NCBI GenBank assembly: GCA_022376465.1
Contig: JACDTU010000001.1
Coordinates: 2,666,001-2,730,000 of the forward strand
Origin: Cubamyces lactineus
Taxonomy: Eukaryota; Basidiomycota; Agaricomycetes; Polyporales; Polyporaceae
Direction of reading: 5' to 3'
DNA length: 64,000 bases
Below the pieces are notes generated by a model that did no database searches, was not told the DNA's origin, and saw only the letters and a program-made list of their open reading frames with translations. Of the stretch, positions 57,984 through 64,000 are shown one piece after another (the first letter of the stretch is position 1; the number at the start of each line of letters is the position of its first letter). A program made the position numbers and the translations under genes.

Positions 57984-59178
57984 TCACGACTTCTTGGCTA
58001 TCCCTGCTTGGGCCTGAGCTTGCTGCGCCTGACGGTCGACCTGTGCGAATGCAAGAATCGCGCTCACAACGAGGGCAATTAGAGACCCTGCAATGCATCC
58101 TCCCACCGCGCCGAACGCGGGCGTAAGTGGCCATGCCTTCCCCGAACTATCAGTCAACGCCCTTCGATCAAGGATTCGGGGACATGAGCGGTGCGCACCT
58201 GCCACGGACGTTCCCAGTCGAGCCCGATGGGAATCGCGCCCGCCCAGCATCCTATCATGGCTCCGATAGCGGGATAGACGAGCGCCCTCTCGACCGGGTT
58301 GCGCGGCCTGCGTGGATGGGACGTCATGAGCACAGAGATACGGTGCGCAGGGTGATCAGAGCTCACGAAAGCTCCGCGAACAGACGGATCCAAGTGAGCC
58401 TCGAGACTAGCGAAGGGCTGTCAGATCCCAGAGAAGGCACGCCTAGCGTGTACGCCGGAGGTAAGACGGTCAAGATGGCCAGCAGAAGGCTCATCATGTA
58501 CGTGTGCAATGGATGGCTGCGGTTCGCGCTGAGTATTTGTCTAGAAGCAATGTAGCGCATAGTGACCCACCTGCTGATTGGTGCTCCGAACAGAACAGCA
58601 ACCACATGAAACAGCATCGAGGCCATAACGGTCATTGCAGCCGCCTTGCCAAATACCTGCAGAAGAGTTCGATCATTCCTGACGGATTGTGGAATAGCTT
58701 CTAGGATACGTACCACGATTTGCTCATAACTCCCACCTTTTCTCTCCAATTTTTGCTTGGTGGCCTCAGCATTGTTTAGTGTGGCAGCAGTTTTGGCTGT
58801 GCTTCGCATGTCAAGGGACCATGTCTTCACCCAACTTGCCCACCAGCCCTGCAAGATGAGGACGCCTGCGCATATCCATGCCACAGTCCGCACGGGATTC
58901 TCAGTCAGAACTTGCACGACATCTCGACGCGGTTGGGTAGCTGCGTCGCGGCCAGAGCTTGGGATGATTGATACCCCTTTGAGTAGCAATGAGGTTGGCG
59001 TGGTTGGGAGTAAGAGTGCACTGAACGCAAGGAGAGAGGTGTGTACGCCGACAAGAGAGGTGTACCGCGCGAATGGGAAGAACGAGTCTGTCTCGAGCGA
59101 GACTGTGGTTTGTTGCTGTGCTGGAGCTTTGCTCGCCGTTGCAGTCTTTGTTTTACGTGTTGGCATCGTCCTCGGCAT
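57984..59178 (-). CDS. GPI11: GPI11/PIG-F, GPI-anchor ethanolamine-phosphate step
   Basis: Five exons (59178-58714, 58656-58571, 58516-58367, 58307-58199, 58136-57984) give 320 residues. PIG-F/Gpi11 is a membrane partner of the enzymes that add phosphoethanolamine to the GPI core in the ER. The diagnostic C-terminal half reads RNPVERALVYPAIGAMIG, CWAGAIPIGLDWERPWQ joined to AWPLTPAFGAVGGCIAG. Earlier come VFGAPISSHPLHTYMMSLLL and several hydrophobic spans; the basic Thr/Lys-rich N-terminus is cytosolic. The ATG at 59178 is the first of two in frame (the second is at 59166). With GPI1 at 11-13 kb the window holds two GPI-pathway genes, far apart and unlinked by layout. Confidence 0.91.
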
Positions 59179-60764
59179 CGAGTTGGGAAGGGACCGCTAC
59201 TCCAGTTGTGGCGGTCGAGATGAGGGAGCGAGTCGCGTTAGCGTCACGCGCGCCATCACAGCCCGCGTTTCGTCCGACGCGTCCAGTGTCGTCGGTCGAA
59301 TCTTCTCATTCACCATCATCATACATGCACATTCTTGCAATACTGTTGCGGTCTCCGTGATACACCAGCTGTGAGCCGCGCGAGCCTCGAAGAGAACGCT
59401 AGCACTCCGGTAAGTCAGGCTTATTAGAGACGAACCATACTCGGATATATGCTAGGTCTAATGTTCTAGTCCAGTGGCTCGAGCACGAGGCGTTTGCGGC
59501 TGCAGTACGCAGCGAGAACTGCAAGTAGCCGGACATATAACTGGGTACGTAAACGAATTACCGGCTTGTACGACAGTTCTTCTAGATACTATGTTCATCC
59601 AATGATTGCCAAGAGGTGGTTCTTTCCACAGTCTCGCGTTGGAAAGTCCGGCGAACTGAAGGCCGTTTGGAAGCGCTTCTGGGCCGACGAGCCTCGTAGA
59701 AGCTACCTATAGCACTCTGCGAGATGCTTCAATATCTAGTTAGTCTGCAACCGTGGGCTACTCCCCATCGATCGTCCCGCACACCGAAGCTATCTGTGAC
59801 TGATATGGTTCCGCCAGGGTTCGTGGGTTTTATTAGTACGGGGTCATGGTCAGGTTGGAGGTCACGTTCAGTGTCCTCCCCTCAGTAGCGGCTGCGGCCG
59901 CCCGAGAACTACTGGGAAGCCAAGTTAACTTCCGCACCCTATGCCACCGCGTTGTTCTGCATAGCGCTCCCTGTCTCGACCCAACTCAATCGTCTACAGA
60001 ATTACACAGCAACATAGTTCTGGCGCCCCATTGCCGTCCTGGCGCCGCCATCTTCATTCATTCACACGGCACGTAGCTGACGCTGGCATGGGATGCGAAG
60101 ATCTCTACACGCGCTGGAGAACCGCCTCCAGCGCCCCCTCCCTTGCCCGCTGCAGCGATTGTGCTGGGGAGACCATCTCACCTCAAGGCACGCGATCTCT
60201 GGCACCATGTATCTCACACACTGGCCCTTTTTTCAGCTTCTGAGCGCTCCGCTCTACCCTCGGAGGTTCTTTGGTGTATCCATATACTCTCGCGGCGGAA
60301 AACAAGCACGCAGGCCATGTGACAGATCTTTGGGCCCATCTTACGCTTTTGCGGCTGCTGTATTGACTGTGCGGCATCAAGTTCGCGCCGCTTCCCGAGC
60401 ATCGTGGTGTGCACGTTCAGTCGAATCCCTTTGTATCTCCATCCGGGAGAGCTACTACTGATTGTCTTCTGCATCTGCAATCACAGAACATGCTCGAAGG
60501 CATTCCATACTCAAACTATCGCGCGTATATTTGGCAAATCATAACGTACAGAGAAATCATATCCCAAGCCGTGTAACCTGGGGGAAAAGACAAATGTCGA
60601 TCAATCAAAGTAGTAGCAGTCTTGAGGAGCTGCGCGGACAACTGCTGAGGCTAGCTGATTGGCAACATATTGTGCGACATTCTACTACATCTCACCGGTT
60701 CGTCGATGATCCATCCTTGTATGCTCCTGCGGGTATCCCAGAGACAAATTTGCTGGTTTGTACG
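59179..60764. other. Intergenic region, GPI11 to transaldolase-like gene
   Basis: About 1.6 kb. Short frames only, including 59494-59712; no motif. No RNA gene seen. Confidence 0.3.
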
Positions 60765-62893
60765 TCACTGGTCTGATCCATCGAAGACCCACGCGCGATA
60801 CGGTAGCTGATCTGGCTTGTCCCAGGTGCTCATGCGCATTCGGAAACCTACGTCGTCCCAGCGGATAGGAACCAGTTGCTCCTCGCTATCCCCGGCGGTC
60901 ACGAGGCTGCTCAGCCTGGCCACCTCCTCCTCGTCCTCTTCGTAGATATCTTGGAGTCCGACGTCGTCCAAGTGAGCCAGCTGTGCCTCACCCTGGAGGA
61001 ACTCGAGCATGTGCATTGACGCCTGAAGCATTTGTTCCACGGCGTCTTTGAGCCCTCCCGCTAGAGTCGCCCTGGCCACTGTGCGCTCATCGGCAGGCAT
61101 GGCTGACAGGAACGAGCCATCCCCTGGTCCCAGGTAGGTCGTAGGGTGAGGCGCCTCTTTCGCCCGTTGCTTCGCCGATGGCCCAGCGTTGAAAGGCGCT
61201 ACGCTCGGCGCAGGCGCCCGAGCCCGCAGCGATTGAACTCCAGTCAAAGCGACAGCGTCAAAGTCCCCGAGCCTCTCCGCATCGTCAACCTGTTGCCATA
61301 CGGTTCCGTGAGATGTTATACTCTCTCGGAAGTACAGTGCGCGGATGTACTCACAGACACTAGGTTTGACACCATTACTGCTGTCGGTAGCTTGTGTTGT
61401 TTGAAGTAGGCCGCCGTCTCCTGAACGGCCTCCTCTGCAGCCCTCCTGGAAGCCCCAGACACAGCTTCCCACGCCCTGATGAACGGATTGTTGCTCGCTG
61501 GTTTGCGCCCGCACACCTCGGACAGCTGGTGCCACATGTCAGTCTCAAACATCCGCATTACCGCTGAATGAGTCCACTTACCTTTTTGTAACATAGCGTG
61601 ATGCAGCTGGCCTGAGCTTCGGCACAAGCTGCTGCATGGGCCAGCCCGGATACCAGCGACAAGTTGGTCTGGATGTGATGCTTGCGTTCTAGGGTCCTTG
61701 CAGCTTGGACGCCAGCCTCAGTAGAGGGAATCTGATTTCCCCATCAAGCTCCAGGCATTCTCGAACGAAGGCAAAGATGGCTCACAGTAATCACGATACG
61801 GTCTCGGCTGATTCCCTTATCCACGAATAACCTCACAAGGCGGACCGCCTGTCCAACCATCGAGGGCGTGTCGTCGTGAAATTTGGGGTCGACGAACGTG
61901 TAGTGGGGCCCTTCCACCCGTTCAAGCATCGATACGCCCAACTCCACCAGCTGGTACACAAGATAAGCCTGTAGTCTGCATGACAAGGCTCGGAACTCAC
62001 GTAGAATTGCATTGCCTTCCTCAGGATGACAGCCATGTCCCATTCGCCGCCGGGTCTGCGTAGGATGCAGTCCACATTCAGACTCAGTTGCCACAACCCT
62101 GAATATTTTTGTCGACATACCGCTCCTCGATGGCCCGCTTTGCTCCCACCCAGGCGTGGTACGCCGTATCCGCCGTCAACAATCCCTCACGTAGCATACT
62201 GGGCGTCACCATGGTCCCGCCGTAGGGTAAGGTTCCGAGCACTACACGCGCAACAGGGAAGAATATTGTCAGCGTACGCCGCCGCACCACGATGGCGCCA
62301 TGGAACGTCGAAATTCTGCTCCGATACTCACGCTCGTATTCTAAGGTTGCCGCTATCACCAACTGGCCTTTGGCCTCGAGCGCGCGCCACAGGGGCCGAC
62401 TCGCTTGCGCAATAGCCCTCTTCTGCCCATCCTGGTCCCTGGGTTTGGTCTTCGTAGCGCTTGGTCGGGGCCTCCTTCCTATCCCCGGCGAGTTGGTCGA
62501 ACCGGTCGAGCTGGCGGCGGTCTTGCTCAGTGGCCTGGGGACGTTGAGCAGCCGGGACGCTATATCCGCGAAGCCTGCATGGGTGGCGGTGAGCACGGGT
62601 GGCGCGGGGCCACTACTGGTGGGGAACAGTATCGACGACTTCTCAGTAGCGGGCCGCAGAGGCTTGCCGCCCCGCAGGAGGATCTCATGCTCCGGTTCCC
62701 CGCGCACTAGAGCGGTCTTCGTGGTGGTCAATGCCCCCGCCGCCGGCGACGTGACCGGGATGCTTGAGCTTCCATTCTCGTCGTGGGCGTTCGACCTGCG
62801 CCTACCCCGGAGGGTGGATACTGGCATTGCCGGGCTGAGCGGCGCGTATTCGGGGTCGTCGGATGGTGAATCGGTTGAGGGGCGCTCAGACAT
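60765..62893 (-). CDS. Transaldolase-like protein lacking catalytic residues
   Basis: Six exons (62893-62121, 62055-62001, 61950-61786, 61731-61582, 61525-61355, 61289-60765) give 612 residues. An N-terminal Ser/Pro-rich part of about 160 residues is followed by a transaldolase-fold region: YTFVDPKFHDDTPSMVGQA, RLFVDKGISRDRIVIT joined to IPSTEAGVQAARTLE, IQTNLSLVSGLAHAAACAEA, and YFKQHKLPTAVMVSNLVS. Aligned to transaldolase, the Schiff-base lysine is Thr331, the catalytic glutamate of TEVDARLS is Phe295, and the Trp/Glu of PSTWEG and the SPFVGR phosphate motif are gone. A C-terminal extension of about 150 residues holds a Glu/Asp helix and ends WVFDGSDQ. Intron 2 has two possible acceptors; I use the one that leaves 50 nt. 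The enzyme activity is probably lost. Confidence 0.78.
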
Positions 62894-64000
62894 GGTTGGT
62901 GTTCACGTTCAAATGCCGCAGGCTGCGCGACTTAACTATGGGCTTTGTGTGGCTAAACTCGCGAGTGGCTAGTCAAAGCCACCCCGAACCAACAATGAAG
63001 AGCTAATGCATACCCATATTAGGCTATTCAAGCGTCGATGTCGGGGTTGTACAACAATGAATGCGGCTCATTGTTTCTAGCACATTCACCACTTTCAAGG
63101 CTCTCATAGCTATCTCAATTTGGAACTTTTTGAACCGCTATTCTGCGAATGGCCCTCAAATTTTCTCCTCCTCTACAGCATTGGACGTGATGGTACGCGT
63201 GCGTACAACTACAATCCGGCATGAACGACCACCATTCCGAGATTGGGGCGCCAATGTGTACTCTAGCATCATCATTCATATTTGCTAATGTACTGCTCCC
63301 TCCCACACTAACATCAATTTTTGTGTTGTAGCGCCACGAAAAGGATCAGCGGTGCGCATTATCTTCAGACGACCACGCTGCCTCAAAGTTGTCAGGCCAC
63401 TCATGTGCTCTTTTCCCCTCTCTAGATAGGCACCATCCTGCTTTGCCCCGTTGTCCTGGAGCCGTTGGTAGGTCATCCAAGCTCGGTCGCAATGGACCTA
63501 CAGCGGCGGGAAGCACGGAGCCGCTCGGCGGACTGTTCCGCCGGAAGCCCTCCCAGAGAAGCGTGGGCATGAGGCCTGCGTAGCCTAAACGAGAACGGCG
63601 ACTTGCTCAGCAGGCCTGCCCGGGCCATTCAAACCGTGGAAAGCCTGTTTGACAGAGGACGCTCTCCTCCTTAAGCTCCGAGGAGACATGGTGGGTTTGC
63701 TGTATGAACGCCGAGATGTAGTTCGGGATGCGGTCCTGACGGTCCTATCACTCGAAGCATTCAGCATAGCAGAATTCGTCGGGCGGCGGGCCTATGCGGG
63801 CTGTCCAAGCCATCGATACATGCAAGTTGTGCTGTCGCGTATGGCCAAATTGCAATAAAAGTCTTGCTAGTCTGCACTATTCGCAAGAGGGATGAACAGC
63901 TTGGTGCGTGTCAAATGCGCTTCACGCGTTCAAAGCGTACTGTAAGGAGATGCCTGACGTGCGCTCTGGGTAGCATCCTCCCACCCGGATCAGACCGCGC
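62894..64000. other. End of window, no confident gene
   Basis: About 1.1 kb. On the minus strand, frames at 63346-63570 and 63585-63767 are Ser/Arg/Pro rich and could be exons of a gene running in from the right, but nothing is recognisable. No start or splice model was supported. Confidence 0.3.

Noticed and set aside
10838..59178. GPI1 and GPI11 as a GPI-anchor gene cluster
   Set aside because: They are about 45 kb apart with many unrelated genes between; coincidence is more likely.
1..64000. CRISPR arrays, insertion sequences, LTR elements or rRNA genes
   Set aside because: Looked for on both strands; no spaced repeats, no terminal repeats with transposase or reverse transcriptase motifs, no rRNA signatures seen.

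Overview
This is a eukaryotic window that reads as an agaricomycete (mushroom-forming basidiomycete) genome, probably a wood-decay polypore type; that placement is inference. Genes are split by many short introns, mostly 48-75 nt, with GT..AG ends. Several protein families are typical of this class: a short 7-TM membrane family, an A-T-R NRPS-like reductase, ABCC and MFS transporters, and a polypore-type kinase. There are no operons, plasmid features, CRISPR arrays or recognisable transposons. I built gene models by hand by joining reading frames at splice sites so that phases agree and protein motifs run on. Spans are start codon to stop codon; UTRs are not called.

Layout. 0.2-2.7 kb (-) Ser/Thr kinase. 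3.1-4.3 kb (+) splicing factor SYF2. 4.6-7.1 kb (+) a Sae2/Ctp1/CtIP DNA-end resection factor. 7.7-10.7 kb (+) a 19-exon acyl-CoA/4-coumarate-CoA ligase-like enzyme ending in a peroxisomal signal. 10.8-13.4 kb (-) GPI1/PIG-Q. 15.0-16.5 kb (+) an intronless bHLH transcription factor. 17.3-18.3 kb (+) signal peptidase SEC11. 19.2-21.7 kb (+) an NCS1 purine-cytosine permease. 22.7-26.9 kb (+) an adenylation-carrier-reductase enzyme. 27.1-28.0 kb (-) a cyclophilin. 29.2-30.6 kb (+) a 7-TM membrane protein. 30.65-31.15 kb (-) a broken second cyclophilin copy within a directly repeated segment. 32.0-38.2 kb (+) a full-length ABCC transporter. 39.7-42.3 kb (+) an MFS anion:cation symporter. 42.7-46.1 kb (-) a 1,057-residue FHA-domain protein. 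46.3 kb tRNA-Ile(AAU). 46.5-48.1 kb (+) RCC1. 48.9-49.8 kb (-) a WW-domain protein. 50.2-51.4 kb (+) a UspA-domain protein. 51.9 kb tRNA-Gly(GCC) (-). 52.1-53.9 kb (+) NOP53. 55.6-56.1 kb (+) ribosomal protein eL34. 56.6-57.9 kb (+) a PHO13-type phosphatase. 58.0-59.2 kb (-) GPI11/PIG-F. 60.8-62.9 kb (-) a transaldolase-like protein that has lost its catalytic residues.

Most of the window is ordinary housekeeping: splicing, RNA and ribosome biogenesis, the nuclear Ran cycle, GPI-anchor synthesis, ER signal cleavage. The accessory part is 19-42 kb, where three transporters, the reductase, the 7-TM gene and the cyclophilin duplication sit together. I see no shared pathway among them. The observations most worth following are the active-site-less transaldolase relative, the cyclophilin with an insertion of about 75 residues and no cyclosporin-site tryptophan, its decayed direct-repeat copy, the paired SETE/ESQ motifs in the CtIP homologue, the stand-alone A-T-R reductase, two GC-AG introns and several 15-nt exons.
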